From Bacillota bacterium (GTDB taxonomy: Bacteria; Bacillota; Sulfobacillia; Symbiobacteriales; ZC4RG38), in NCBI GenBank assembly GCA_021890795.1, contig JAKKUO010000002.1, positions 1 through 64,000 on the forward strand: a stretch of 64,000 nt of DNA, in the 5' to 3' direction. Numbering within the stretch: the first letter of the stretch is position 1; each line of letters starts with the position of its first letter. The translations under genes and the position numbers were made by a program. Below the pieces are notes generated by a model. That model was not told where the DNA came from and searched no databases. It worked only from the letters and a program-made list of their open reading frames with translations. Positions 51,862 through 60,747 of the stretch are shown one piece after another.

Positions 51862-52416
51862 GTGGCAGGGTTGAAGCGGTTTCGCTTTCGCCTGCAGCGG
51901 CTCCTGGACCTTCGGGAACAGGAGGTGGACGCGGCCCGGCGGGAGCTGGCCGCCGCCCGGCAGGCGGTGGCCACGGCGGAGGCCGGCCTCCGCACCGTCG
52001 AGGGCCTCGTCCGGCGGCGCCTCGACGACGCAGCCCGGCAGGAGGCCCTGGGGAGCCCGGCTCTGGACTTTGTCCTCCGGCGGCTGCAGATCGCGGGCCT
52101 CCTCCGCACCCTGGCCGAGGCCCGGGCTGGGCTTGAAGCCGCCCGGCAGGTTGAGGCGGAGCGGCGCCAGGAACTGGTGGCGGCCCTCGGCCGGGCCCGG
52201 ACCCTGGAGCGGCTCCGGGACCGGCGGCGGGAAGAGTGGCGGGCCGAGGCCGCCCGGGCGGAGCAGGCGGAGCTTGATGAACTGGCCCTCCGACCCCCCG
52301 GGGCCTTCGGACCGGTGGCTCCTCGCCTGAGCCTGTCCGGGACGGGCCCCCTGGGCCCGGTCGGGGAACTGGCCCTCCACCTGAGCACTTCCACGGGGAA
52401 GGAGGAACCGCGGTGA
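51862..52416 (+). CDS. fliJ: Flagellar export protein FliJ
   Basis: Chaperone escort/stalk-like protein of the export apparatus. About 184 residues, almost entirely coiled coil (about 10-150), with the family-typical FRFRLQRLLDLREQEVDAAR at the start. The start is uncertain: GTG 51862 is chosen; TTG 51850 and TTG 51871 are alternatives. A Pro/Gly-rich C-terminal tail (about 155-184) is an addition to the family length of about 150. Its last four bases overlap the next gene (GTGA). Confidence 0.83.
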   Translation: MAGLKRFRFRLQRLLDLREQEVDAARRELAAARQAVATAEAGLRTVEGLVRRRLDDAARQEALGSPALDFVLRRLQIAGLLRTLAEARAGLEAARQVEAERRQELVAALGRARTLERLRDRRREEWRAEAARAEQAELDELALRPPGAFGPVAPRLSLSGTGPLGPVGELALHLSTSTGKEEPR

Positions 52417-53219
52417 GCCTGCCGCAACGAGGGGCGACGTCCCCGCCGCTGGGGTCCGGCCCCGCCGGCCGGCCGCCGGCGCCGGGGCCGGGGTCCGCCG
52501 GCACCTACGGGCCACCGGGAACCAGGGCGGCCCAGCCCCGGACGGCACCGGGCGCTGCGCCACCGGAGCCGGAGGAGGCCCCGGGCGGGAGGGTCCGGAC
52601 CGTCGGGCTGATTCTGCTGGCGGTGATGGTCGTCGCCGGGGGGGTCGGAGGCTGGTGGTTCCGGGCACCGATCCGGCAGGCCCTGGCCCGGGTCCCCGTG
52701 GTGGGCCGGCTGATCCAGGCCGAGGGGGAGGACGGCGACGCCGCCCTCGCCGGCCCGGTGGGCTCCGGGACCGCCGGCTCCGAGGAGAGCCTGGCGGAGT
52801 GGGCCCGGCAGCTGGAGGAGCGAGAGCGGCAGCTCAGCGAGCAGGCTGCGACCCTGGCCGCCCGGGAAGAGGCCCTCCGGGCCCGGGAGTCGGAACTGGA
52901 GAGCCGGGCCCAGGAGCTGGACAGCCGGGAGGCCGCACTCCAGGAGCGGGAGGAGGCCCTCGCCCAGCGGGAGGCCTCCCTCGTGGCCAAGGAGGCGGCC
53001 CTGGCGAACCAGGAGGCCCGGGACGCCGAACTCAAGGCGATCTACAACGCGATGAAGCCCGAAGCCATCGCCGAAGCCCTGAAGGCCATGTCGGACCCCG
53101 ATGCCCTGTACATCCTCCGGCTCCTGGATCCGGACCGGGCAGCGGACGTCCTGCGGCGGATGGAACCCAGCCGGGTCGCCCGGCTGACCCAGCGGTGGAT
53201 GCCGGCCCCGGCCCGTTGA
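52413..53219 (+). CDS. ylxF: MotE/YlxF-like flagellar operon protein
   Basis: A 268-residue protein in the YlxF/MotE position between fliJ and fliK; MotE acts as a chaperone for the stator protein MotC in alpha-proteobacteria and the role in Bacillota is unclear. It has a proline/glycine-rich N terminus (1-60), one membrane segment (about 62-82), a strongly charged coiled coil (about 128-210) and a C-terminal MgtE-N-like domain (YNAMKPEAIAEALKAM, LLDPDRAADVLRRME). The GTG start overlaps fliJ. Confidence 0.85.
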   Translation: MSLPQRGATSPPLGSGPAGRPPAPGPGSAGTYGPPGTRAAQPRTAPGAAPPEPEEAPGGRVRTVGLILLAVMVVAGGVGGWWFRAPIRQALARVPVVGRLIQAEGEDGDAALAGPVGSGTAGSEESLAEWARQLEERERQLSEQAATLAAREEALRARESELESRAQELDSREAALQEREEALAQREASLVAKEAALANQEARDAELKAIYNAMKPEAIAEALKAMSDPDALYILRLLDPDRAADVLRRMEPSRVARLTQRWMPAPAR

Positions 53220-53385
53220 GGCCCTGGGCTGCAGCCGCTGAAGCTCCGGGCGAACCCGCTGAGGTCCGGGGCCGCAGCCGATACCCAGTGTCATCCCCGT
53301 TGCCGGTATCCGCCGGCACGATCCCATCGTTCGAGTTCCAACGTTCCAAAGCCGTGGAGGACCGACCGCGACAGGAGGTGAGGGA

Positions 53386-54921
53386 ATGGCCACAGCAGCG
53401 ACGGGACCGGTGCTGCCCCCGGTGGGGAGCGCCGACCCGGCCCCTGGCCGCCCTGGCGAAGGTCGGGGACGGGACGGGGAGGGGGCATTTGCCGGCGCCC
53501 TTGCCGAGGCCCTCGGCCGCACCGCTGCTTCCACCCGTGGCAGCCGGGCGGCCGGTGGTCCGGGGCAGCGGACCGGGACCGGCGCCCCGGCTGGTGGGGA
53601 GGAGCCGGCCGAAGCCGGAAACCCGACCCTGGTGGCCCAGACGGCCTGGGCTGTCGCCGCCGCCGGCGGGATGGCCCTGGTCTCTCTGACGGCGGTGGCC
53701 GGGGAGGCCGGCGGGGCCGGTGACGAGGCCGGGCTCGGGCTGACCGGGACTCTGGGTGCCGTACCGGTCGCCACGGGCGCCGCCGGGGGCGCCCCTGCCG
53801 CCGGGGCGGCAGGCGCCGGCGTTGCCAGCGCCCCCGACGGGGCTTTGACCCGGGAGGGGGTGGCGGCCACGCCGCCGGACGAAGCCGGCGCCGGGAGACC
53901 TCTGGCAGCGGGCCCCGGCTCGGAGGAGCCCTTCCCCGAGGCGCTCACAGCCGGAGCGGGGAACGGGCCGGCCGCACCGGACCGCCCGACCGCCGGCAGT
54001 GAGGTCCTCCCCGGGGGGACGGGGTCCGGTGGTGTCATGGGAGTTGATGGCCCCAGGGGGGCCGGCGACGGCCCCGAGGCGGCAGCACCGGGAGACCGGC
54101 TGCCCGAGCCCGCGGCCCGGACGGGCCCGGCCGGAAGTAGGGACCGGAGCACCCCTCTTCCCCAGGTCCAGGTACCGGCCGCCGAGGGGGAAGACCCTGA
54201 GATCCTGCCTGGAGACGGCCCGGCAGCGGCACGGGCCGGTCAGCCGGGGGATCGCCGGCCGGCGGAGGCCGCTGGCCCCGAGACGGCGGCTCTACCGGAG
54301 GCCCGGGAGAGACGGACGGAGAGCATCTCCGGCCCGGAGGCCCTCTCCGGGGAGAGGCCGGTGACCGAGGCGCCGGCTTCCGGGATCGCCGCTGAGCTGG
54401 CTGGGGCCGGGGATCCGGCCCGTGCCGGGGAGGTGGGCGAGGCCGGGGGACACGACCGGGGGCTCAGGTGGGAGCCCGGGCTGGCGGAGCAGGTGGCCCG
54501 GGCGATGGAGCGGGCCCGGCTCCGGGTCCGCCCCGATGGCGAGACCCAGGTCCGGATCCGGCTCGAGCCGCCGGAACTGGGGGAGATCCACCTGCGGCTC
54601 ACCCTCCGGGACGGCCAGATCCACGGCCAGATCCTGGTCGGCCGGCCGGAGGTGCGGGAGGCCCTGGAGGCCCAGAAGGCCGAGCTCTGGAGCCGGCTTC
54701 AGGAACAAGGCGTCCAGGTGGGCGGCCTTGACGTCGGGCTGGCCGGCGGCTGGGGGGCCCCCCGGCACGGGGAGGCTCATCCCGGGCGGCGGTCCGGGCA
54801 CCGGGGCGCTCTCGCCGGCGGCGAGGAGCCTTTGCCTGGGCTGGCGCCGGCCGGGACCGGTGAGGAAGCGGCTCGCTGGCCCGGCGGGCGAGGTAGCCGC
54901 CGGATCGACTTCCGGGCGTGA
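53386..54921 (+). CDS. fliK: Flagellar hook-length control protein FliK
   Basis: Measures the hook and switches export specificity. 511 residues: the first 360 are low-complexity Ala/Gly/Pro-rich, as usual for the ruler part, and the conserved C-terminal Flg_hook domain is at about 362-460 (VRIRLEPPELGEIHLRLTL, then DGQIHGQILVGRPEVREAL and LQEQGVQVGGLDV). The last 50 residues are again disordered. The 166 bases before it (53220-53385) hold no gene. No signs of a frame break. Confidence 0.88.
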   Translation: MATAATGPVLPPVGSADPAPGRPGEGRGRDGEGAFAGALAEALGRTAASTRGSRAAGGPGQRTGTGAPAGGEEPAEAGNPTLVAQTAWAVAAAGGMALVSLTAVAGEAGGAGDEAGLGLTGTLGAVPVATGAAGGAPAAGAAGAGVASAPDGALTREGVAATPPDEAGAGRPLAAGPGSEEPFPEALTAGAGNGPAAPDRPTAGSEVLPGGTGSGGVMGVDGPRGAGDGPEAAAPGDRLPEPAARTGPAGSRDRSTPLPQVQVPAAEGEDPEILPGDGPAAARAGQPGDRRPAEAAGPETAALPEARERRTESISGPEALSGERPVTEAPASGIAAELAGAGDPARAGEVGEAGGHDRGLRWEPGLAEQVARAMERARLRVRPDGETQVRIRLEPPELGEIHLRLTLRDGQIHGQILVGRPEVREALEAQKAELWSRLQEQGVQVGGLDVGLAGGWGAPRHGEAHPGRRSGHRGALAGGEEPLPGLAPAGTGEEAARWPGGRGSRRIDFRA

Positions 54922-55002
54922 GCCCGGGGGATGAAAAGAGATCCCCAACCCACCGGTGTCCCCGGGGTGCGCCGGGGCCCGGGACCAAAAGGGGGGAGAG
55001 GG

Positions 55003-55506
55003 ATGGCAGGGATGGACGGGATCCGCAGCCTGGCCGGGGCGACAGCTGCCGCCGCCGCAGCGGCCGGGGCCGCCGGCCAGGGGACGAGCGAGCTGGACAA
55101 GGACGCGTTCCTCCGGCTCCTGGTCACCCAGCTCCGGTACCAGGATCCCCTCCGGCCCCAGGAGGACAAGGAGTTCATCGCCCAACTCGCCCAGTTTGCC
55201 GCCCTGGAGCAGATGCAGGCCGTGGCCCGGATGACCGGCATGGCCTCGGCGGTGGGGATGCTGGGCCACCAGGTGTACGGGCGGACCCCGGAGGGCCAGG
55301 AGGTCACCGGGGTGGCCCGGGGTGTCTGGCAGGACGACCGGGGCTACCTCTGGATCCGGGTGGAGACCGCCGCGGGCCAGGCGGAGGTGCGCCTCGACCA
55401 GGTCCGGGCCGTGGCCCCGCCCGGGGCGGGGGACCCGGTGGTAAGCCCCGCCCATGCGCCGGCAGCGGCCGGCGCCGGCCAGGGTGGCCCGGGTCAGGCC
55501 GGGTAG
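55003..55506 (+). CDS. flgD: Flagellar hook assembly protein FlgD
   Basis: Cap protein needed for hook assembly. 167 residues from ATG 55003 (after GGGGGGAGAGGG); a longer frame begins at 54931 without similarity. The N-terminal signature LDKDAFLRLLVTQLRYQDPL, then DKEFIAQLAQFAALEQMQ, is unmistakable; the rest is a small beta domain (VYGRTPEGQEVTGVARGVW) and an Ala/Gly tail. Placed between fliK and the flagellar operon protein as in Bacillus and Clostridia. Confidence 0.94.
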   Translation: MAGMDGIRSLAGATAAAAAAAGAAGQGTSELDKDAFLRLLVTQLRYQDPLRPQEDKEFIAQLAQFAALEQMQAVARMTGMASAVGMLGHQVYGRTPEGQEVTGVARGVWQDDRGYLWIRVETAAGQAEVRLDQVRAVAPPGAGDPVVSPAHAPAAAGAGQGGPGQAG

Positions 55507-55521
55507 GGGAGGAGGGAGAGG

Positions 55522-55926
55522 TTGGCCGACCGGATCTACCTGGGACCCGCCGGGCTCCCGCCCGTAGGCCCGGCGGAACGCCGGCCTTCCCCGGCGACCC
55601 CAGGGGCTGAGCCAGCCACGAGGCCCGGGCAGACCTTCCGGGAGGCTCTGGCCGAGGCCCTGGGGAGCCCGGAACCGATCCGGCTGTCCGCCCACGCGGC
55701 CCAGCGGCTCCAGGCCAGCGGGCGGACCCTCACCCCCGAGGAGACCGCCCGGATCGCCGCCGCGGTGGACCGGGCCGCGAGCAAGGGGGCGCGGGAGTCC
55801 CTGGTGCTCCTCGGCGACCTTGCCCTGGTGGTCAGCGTCCGCAACCGGACGGTGATCACCGCGGTGACCGGGGAGCGGATGAAGGAGAACGTCTTCACCA
55901 ACATCGACAGCGCGGTGATCCTGTAA
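55522..55926 (+). CDS. Conserved flagellar operon protein (TIGR02530-like)
   Basis: A 134-residue protein of the family often called flagellar operon protein, sitting between flgD and flgE in many Bacillota; no proven function. The N terminus is Pro/Ala-rich; the conserved part from about 50 on (IRLSAHAAQRLQASGRTLTP, DRAASKGARESLVLLGDLA, then KENVFTNIDSAVIL) is typical. TTG 55522 follows GGAGGAGGGAGAGG. It may act as a chaperone or rod/hook regulator; this is inference from position. Confidence 0.85.
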   Translation: MADRIYLGPAGLPPVGPAERRPSPATPGAEPATRPGQTFREALAEALGSPEPIRLSAHAAQRLQASGRTLTPEETARIAAAVDRAASKGARESLVLLGDLALVVSVRNRTVITAVTGERMKENVFTNIDSAVIL

Positions 55927-56123
55927 GCCGTGCGGGTACCAAGCCGTGCGGGAACCGTGCGAAGGAGAGCGCGGTCACTGGGTGCGCCGGGGCCGGGAGC
56001 CCTGGCCGCCAGGGGGCTGGACCTCCTAAGAGGGGGCCCCCGGTGCCGCTGACCGACCGAGGCGGCACCCCGCGCCATCCGGGGAAGCGGGCTTCCCCGA
56101 CGACGAAGGAGGTTGGACGTCCG

Positions 56124-57404
56124 ATGCTGCGCTCCATGTACTCCGGCGTGCTGGGCCTGCAGGCCCACCAGGTCCGGATGGACGTCATCGGCAACAACAT
56201 CGCCAACGTCAACACCGTGGGCTACAAGAGCTCCCGGGCGACCTTCCAGGACACCTTCGCCCAGACCCTCCAGGGCGCCTCGGCGCCCGCGGCGGGCCGG
56301 GGCGGAACCAACCCGGTCCAGGTGGGCCTGGGGGTGGGCCTGGGCTCCATCGACGTGGACATGTCCCAGGGCATCTTGCAGATGACCGGCCGGCCCACGG
56401 ACTTCGCCATCCAGGGCAACGGGTTCTTCATCGTCAGCGACGGGCAGCAGCGGCTCTACACCCGGTACGGCGCCTTCACCCGGGATGCGGAGGGCTACCT
56501 GGTGAACGCCGCCACCGGCATGCGTCTCCAGGGCTGGGTGCCCGACGCCGACGGCAACTTCGGGGAGCGGACCCTCAGCACCCTTACCGACCTCCGGATC
56601 CCCCTGGGGGAGCCGGGGCGGGCGGTGCCGACCACCTTCCTGCGCCTCGGCGGCACCCTGGACGCGGATGCCGTGAATCCGACGGACCCGACCCAGCCGG
56701 CGGCGGTGACGGTGCCGGCGATGGTGGTGGACAGCCTCGGGTTCAAGCACACCATCTACATCCAGTTCACGAAGCAGGGCTCGCTCCAGTGGGACGTGGA
56801 GGTCTTCTTCGATGGCCCTCCCGGCACCGGAACTCCCATCGCCGGACCCGACATGCTGGTCTTCAACCCCGACGGCACCCTGGACACCAACCAGCTCGCC
56901 AGCCTGAACGTCCAATTCGACCCGGGCAACGGCGCCCAGCTGCTTGACATCACCCTCCACTTCGACGGCCTGGTTCTGGCCGCCCTGGGCCAGCCCGGAC
57001 GGGACGACAGCACCGTCCAGGTCACCGCCTGGGACGGGCTCACGGCCGGCTCCCTGGAGTCCTTCACCGTCGCGCCGGACGGCACCATCTGGGGCCAGTA
57101 CTCCAATGGGTCCCAGAAGCCCCTGGGGCAGATCGCCCTGGCCACCTTCGCCAACCCCGACGGCCTGTTGCGGGTGGGGCAGAGCGCCTACACCACCTCC
57201 GCCAACTCCGGCCCGGAGCAGGTGGGGCCGCCGGCCTCCGGCGGCCGGGGCACCGTGGCCGCCTCGACCCTGGAAGCGTCCAACGTGGACCTGGCCGCGG
57301 AGTTCACGAACATGATCATCACCCAGCGGGGCTTCCAGGCCAACTCCCGGATCATCACGGCCTCGGATGAGATGCTCCACGATCTGGTGAACATGAAGCG
57401 GTAA
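56124..57404 (+). CDS. flgE: Flagellar hook protein FlgE
   Basis: Builds the flexible hook. 426 residues from ATG 56124 after GAAGGAGGTTGG. N-terminal rod/hook signature SGVLGLQAHQVRMDVIGNN and IANVNTVGYK, middle FlgE-specific D2 domain (about 175-320, with NPDGTLDTNQLASLNVQFD), and C-terminal ASTLEASNVDLAAEFTNMI and QRGFQANSRIITASDEML. Exported through the type III apparatus. The position after flgD and before flbD fits FlgE rather than FlgF or FlgG. Confidence 0.94.
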   Translation: MLRSMYSGVLGLQAHQVRMDVIGNNIANVNTVGYKSSRATFQDTFAQTLQGASAPAAGRGGTNPVQVGLGVGLGSIDVDMSQGILQMTGRPTDFAIQGNGFFIVSDGQQRLYTRYGAFTRDAEGYLVNAATGMRLQGWVPDADGNFGERTLSTLTDLRIPLGEPGRAVPTTFLRLGGTLDADAVNPTDPTQPAAVTVPAMVVDSLGFKHTIYIQFTKQGSLQWDVEVFFDGPPGTGTPIAGPDMLVFNPDGTLDTNQLASLNVQFDPGNGAQLLDITLHFDGLVLAALGQPGRDDSTVQVTAWDGLTAGSLESFTVAPDGTIWGQYSNGSQKPLGQIALATFANPDGLLRVGQSAYTTSANSGPEQVGPPASGGRGTVAASTLEASNVDLAAEFTNMIITQRGFQANSRIITASDEMLHDLVNMKR

Positions 57405-57416
57405 GCCGGGCGCGGG

Positions 57417-57441
57417 GGCCGGGGGCCTCAGGCCCCCGGCC
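57417..57441 (+). terminator. Hairpin between flgE and flbD
   Basis: GGCCGGGGGCC (57417-57427), loop TCA, GGCCCCCGGCC (57431-57441): a perfect 11-base-pair stem, no T-run. It may stabilise the abundant flgE message or reduce downstream transcription. Confidence 0.45.
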
Positions 57442-57469
57442 GCCCCCGTGGGTGAGGGGGTAGGCTCCG

Positions 57470-57667
57470 ATGATCAAGGTGACCCGACTGGGCAGCGGGG
57501 ACGAGTTCGTCATCAACGCCGACCTGATCCTCACCGTCGAGGCCAAGCCCGACACCGTCATCACCCTGACCACCGGCCACAAGTTCATCGTCGAGGAAGA
57601 TATCGACGAGGTGGTCCGGCGGGTGGTGGCCTACCGGCGCTCGGTGATGCAACCGCTGCAAGGCTGA
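57470..57667 (+). CDS. flbD: FlbD family flagellar protein (SwrD-like)
   Basis: A 65-residue protein of the FlbD/SwrD family; in B. subtilis SwrD raises motor power for swarming. MIKVTRLGSGDEFVINADLI and the segment VEAKPDTVITLTTGHKFIV are family signatures, ending with VDEVVRRVVAYRR-like DEVVRRVVAYRR. It stands between flgE and motA, its common neighbourhood in Clostridia. Confidence 0.94.
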   Translation: MIKVTRLGSGDEFVINADLILTVEAKPDTVITLTTGHKFIVEEDIDEVVRRVVAYRRSVMQPLQG

Positions 57668-57688
57668 GACCGACGCGGGGGGATACCC

Positions 57689-58495
57689 GTGGATATCACA
57701 ACGCTCATCGGGATTCTGGCCGGCACGTTCCTCCTCCTGTGGGCCATCGGCACCGGCGGGTCGGTCCTGGCGTACTTCGACCTGGCCTCTGTCGCCATCA
57801 CCCTGGGCGGCACCATCGCCGCCACCCTGATCCACTACCCGCTGCCTCAGGTACTCAGCGTCCTGCGGGTTGCCAAGAACGCCTTCGTCTCCCGGGGCGA
57901 GGATCCGGAGGCGACCATCCGAATCCTGGCCCGGTTTGCCGAGCAGGCCCGGCGGGAAGGGCTCCTGGCCCTGGAGGACGCCCTGGAGCAGCTGGAGGAT
58001 CCCTTCCTGAAGAAGGGGCTGCAGCTGGTGGTGGACGGCACCGACCCGGAGCTGGTTCGGAACATCCTGGAGACGGACCTGGCGGCCCTGGAGGAGCGGC
58101 ACCGGGCCGGCGCCGGCATCTTCGAGGCGATGGCCCAGTACGCCCCGGCCTTCGGTTTGGTGGGGACCCTCATCGGGCTCATCAACATGCTCCGGACCCT
58201 GGACGATCCGGCCTCGGTGGGCCGGGGCATGGCGGTGGCGCTCCTCACCACCCTGTACGGGGCGATCCTCGCCAACCTGTTCTGCCTGCCCATCGCCGGC
58301 AAGCTGAAGGCCCGGAGCGCCGAGGAGGTCCTGAACCGGCAGATCATGGTCGAGGGCATCCTGGCCATCCAGGCCGGGGACAGCCCCCGGATCGTGGAGG
58401 AGAAGCTGCGGGCCTTCCTGCCGCCGGCCGCGCAGGCCCGGGCGAGCCGGCAGCGGCCGGGGGCCCTGCTGGACCACGAGCTGGAGGAGGCGTAG
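57689..58495 (+). CDS. motA: Flagellar motor stator protein MotA
   Basis: Stator channel subunit driving rotation by ion flow. 268 residues with four membrane segments (about 3-22, 30-48, 150-170, 180-200) and the large cytoplasmic loop between the second and third. PAFGLVGTLIGLINMLRTL carries the conserved Pro at the third segment; LLTTLYGAILANLFCLPIAG is the fourth. GTG 57689 is the start. Whether it uses protons or sodium cannot be read with confidence. motB follows after three bases. Confidence 0.94.
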   Translation: MDITTLIGILAGTFLLLWAIGTGGSVLAYFDLASVAITLGGTIAATLIHYPLPQVLSVLRVAKNAFVSRGEDPEATIRILARFAEQARREGLLALEDALEQLEDPFLKKGLQLVVDGTDPELVRNILETDLAALEERHRAGAGIFEAMAQYAPAFGLVGTLIGLINMLRTLDDPASVGRGMAVALLTTLYGAILANLFCLPIAGKLKARSAEEVLNRQIMVEGILAIQAGDSPRIVEEKLRAFLPPAAQARASRQRPGALLDHELEEA

Positions 58496-58498
58496 GCC

Positions 58499-59254
58499 AT
58501 GCTCCGGCGGCGGAAGGGTGGCAGCGAATCCCCGCCAGGCGCTCCCCTCTGGATGGTCACCTACGGGGACATGGTCACCCAGCTCCTGGCGATGTTCGTC
58601 ATGTTCTTCGCCTTCTCCACCCTGGACGCCCAAAAGTACAAGGCCGCCATCGCCTCCTTCCAGGGCGCGCTGGGCGTCCTCCCCGGCGCTCACTCGGTCC
58701 TCCTCGGCGCCGGGCCCGGGATAGGGCAGGAGCGCAGCGCTTCCCTTCAGGTGCCGCCAGCGATCTCCCGCCCGGGCTCCCTCTGGCCGGTGGACCCGCA
58801 GCTGGCCCAGATCCAGCGGCAGTTGGAAGAGGTGCTCGGCGAGAAGGGCTTCCTCGGCGAGGTCCAGGTGGAGATGGCCGAGGACCGGCTGCTGCTCCGG
58901 TTTGCCGACCAGGTGCTCTTCGACTCCGGCAAGGCGGACCTGCGGCCCGACGCCCTGCCCCGGCTCGACGCCCTGGCGGAGGTGCTCAAGCGCATCCCCA
59001 ACCGGGTCAAGGTGGAGGGGCACACCGACACCGACCCCATCGTCACCGCCCAGTTCCCCTCGAACTGGGAGCTGTCCACGGCCCGGGCCACCACGGTGGT
59101 GCGGTACTTCGTGGAGTGGCACGGCCTGGACCCCCGGCGGTTTGAGGCGTCGGGGATGGGCGAGTGGCATCCGGTGGCCCCCAACGACACGCCGGAGAAC
59201 AAACAGCGGAACCGCCGGGTGGACATCCTGATCCTGCCCGAGACGGAACGGTAG
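58499..59254 (+). CDS. motB: Flagellar motor stator protein MotB
   Basis: Anchors the stator to peptidoglycan and forms the ion path. 251 residues: a short N-terminal tail, one membrane segment (about 20-42) beginning WMVTYGDMVTQLLAMFVMF with the ion-binding Asp, a plug/linker region, and the OmpA-like domain (about 120-250; VLFDSGKADLRPDAL, EGHTDTDPI, NRRVDILIL). The usual TYAD is TYGD here. The same operon contains motA, so this is a complete stator set. Confidence 0.95.
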   Translation: MLRRRKGGSESPPGAPLWMVTYGDMVTQLLAMFVMFFAFSTLDAQKYKAAIASFQGALGVLPGAHSVLLGAGPGIGQERSASLQVPPAISRPGSLWPVDPQLAQIQRQLEEVLGEKGFLGEVQVEMAEDRLLLRFADQVLFDSGKADLRPDALPRLDALAEVLKRIPNRVKVEGHTDTDPIVTAQFPSNWELSTARATTVVRYFVEWHGLDPRRFEASGMGEWHPVAPNDTPENKQRNRRVDILILPETER

Positions 59255-59277
59255 GTTAAGGCGAGGTAGGTGCCGAG

Positions 59278-59727
59278 ATGCGCAAAGCGTTGCTATGGCT
59301 CACCGGCGGCCTGGCGGCGGTGGCCCTGGTGGCCGCGGTGACGGTGGTGACCGTGCGGGTGGTGCTGAGCACCATGAACGGGTCGCCGGCCGCGGCCGGT
59401 GCCCCGGCGGAAGGCGCCGAAGGGCCCCGGGGCCAGGAGGTCCCCCTGGAGAAGTTTGTGACCAACCTGAAGGACCCGGGCACTGCGGTGGACGTCACCC
59501 TGGTCCTGGTGGTGCCGGGGAAGAAGGAGGCGGCACGGGTCGCGGCGATGGAGTCGAGGCTCCGCTCGGCGCTCATCGGCATGCTCCGGGGGCTGACGAG
59601 CCGCGACCTCGCCGGCCCCGAGGGTCAGGCCCTCGTCGCCGCCCGGGCCCTGGAGACGGCCAACAAGGTCCTGGGCTCAGGCACCGTCATCGAGGTCCTG
59701 GTGACCCACATGGTGACGCAGCCCTAG
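59278..59727 (+). CDS. fliL: Flagellar basal-body-associated protein FliL
   Basis: Membrane protein that rings the stator and supports torque. 149 residues with one N-terminal membrane segment (about 6-28), an Ala/Gly/Pro-rich linker and the extracytoplasmic domain (about 55-149, with LEKFVTNLKDPGTAVDVTL and an ending VIEVLVTHMVTQP typical of the family). Between motB and fliM as expected. Confidence 0.92.
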   Translation: MRKALLWLTGGLAAVALVAAVTVVTVRVVLSTMNGSPAAAGAPAEGAEGPRGQEVPLEKFVTNLKDPGTAVDVTLVLVVPGKKEAARVAAMESRLRSALIGMLRGLTSRDLAGPEGQALVAARALETANKVLGSGTVIEVLVTHMVTQP

Positions 59728-59739
59728 GAGGAAGCCACG

Positions 59740-60747
59740 GTGGAGATTCTGACCCAGGCGGAGATCGATGCCCTGATCGCCTCGCTGATGGCTGAACAGG
59801 AGGGGCAGCCCCAGGAGACCAAGAAGGAGGAGCGGCCCCAGCCGCCCCGGCGGGTGCGAACCTACGATTTCCGCCGGCCGGACAAGTTTTCCAAGGATCA
59901 GCTCCGGAGCATTCAGGTGATCCACGAGGGGTTTACCCGGCTCCTGACCACCTTCTACACCGCCACCTTCCGGACGGTGGTGCAGCTGGTGGTCGGGTCC
60001 GTCGACCAGATGACCTACTCCGAGTTCATCCGTTCGGTCTCCAACCCCTCGGTGATCTGCCCCTTCACCTTGAGCCCCCTCCAGGGGACCTGCGTCCTGG
60101 ACATCAACCCGGTGGTCGCCTTCCCGATGATCGACCGGCTCCTCGGCGGGCCCGGCACCGCCCTGCCCCGGGTCCGGGAACTCACGGACATCGAACAGAC
60201 GGTGATGATGCGGGTCATCCGGGGCACCCTGGAGGCCTACCGGGAGGCCTGGAGCAACCTGGTGGAACTGCGTCCGGAGCCCGGTGGGATCGAGACCAAT
60301 CCCATCTTCGTCCAGGTGGCCGCTCCCAACGAGATCGTGGTGACGGTGGCCATCGACGTCCGGGTGGGGGAGCACGTGGGGGTGATCACCCTCTGCCTGC
60401 CCTACCTGACCCTGGAGCCGGTGATCCCCAAGCTCACCACCCGCACCTGGTTCGGGACCCGCATGGTCCAGGAGCAGCCGGAGGGGCGGGCGGCCCTGGC
60501 CCGGCGGATCAGCGGTGCCGTGGTGCCGCTGACGGTGCAGCTCGGGACCGCGGAGCTGACCATCCGGGAGCTCCTGGACCTGCAGGTAGGGGATCTCATC
60601 GTCCTCGACCGGCGGGTGGACGAGGAACTGACGGTCTACGTGGGCAACCAGCCCAAGTTTCGGGCCCGGCCCGGCCAGCGCAGCGGCCGCCTGGCGGTCC
60701 GGCTGACGGGCCTGGTGCCAAAGGGGGAACCAGAGGATGACGCATGA
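59740..60747 (+). CDS. fliM: Flagellar motor switch protein FliM
   Basis: C-ring protein that binds CheY-P and transmits it to FliG. 335 residues: CheY-binding peptide LTQAEIDALI at 4-13, the middle CheC-like domain (about 40-230; YDFRRPDKFSKDQLRSIQ; GGPGTALPRVRELTDIE), and the C-terminal SpoA domain (about 245-325). GTG 59740 follows AGGAGGAAG. The end overlaps fliY by 11 bases. Confidence 0.96.
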   Translation: MEILTQAEIDALIASLMAEQEGQPQETKKEERPQPPRRVRTYDFRRPDKFSKDQLRSIQVIHEGFTRLLTTFYTATFRTVVQLVVGSVDQMTYSEFIRSVSNPSVICPFTLSPLQGTCVLDINPVVAFPMIDRLLGGPGTALPRVRELTDIEQTVMMRVIRGTLEAYREAWSNLVELRPEPGGIETNPIFVQVAAPNEIVVTVAIDVRVGEHVGVITLCLPYLTLEPVIPKLTTRTWFGTRMVQEQPEGRAALARRISGAVVPLTVQLGTAELTIRELLDLQVGDLIVLDRRVDEELTVYVGNQPKFRARPGQRSGRLAVRLTGLVPKGEPEDDA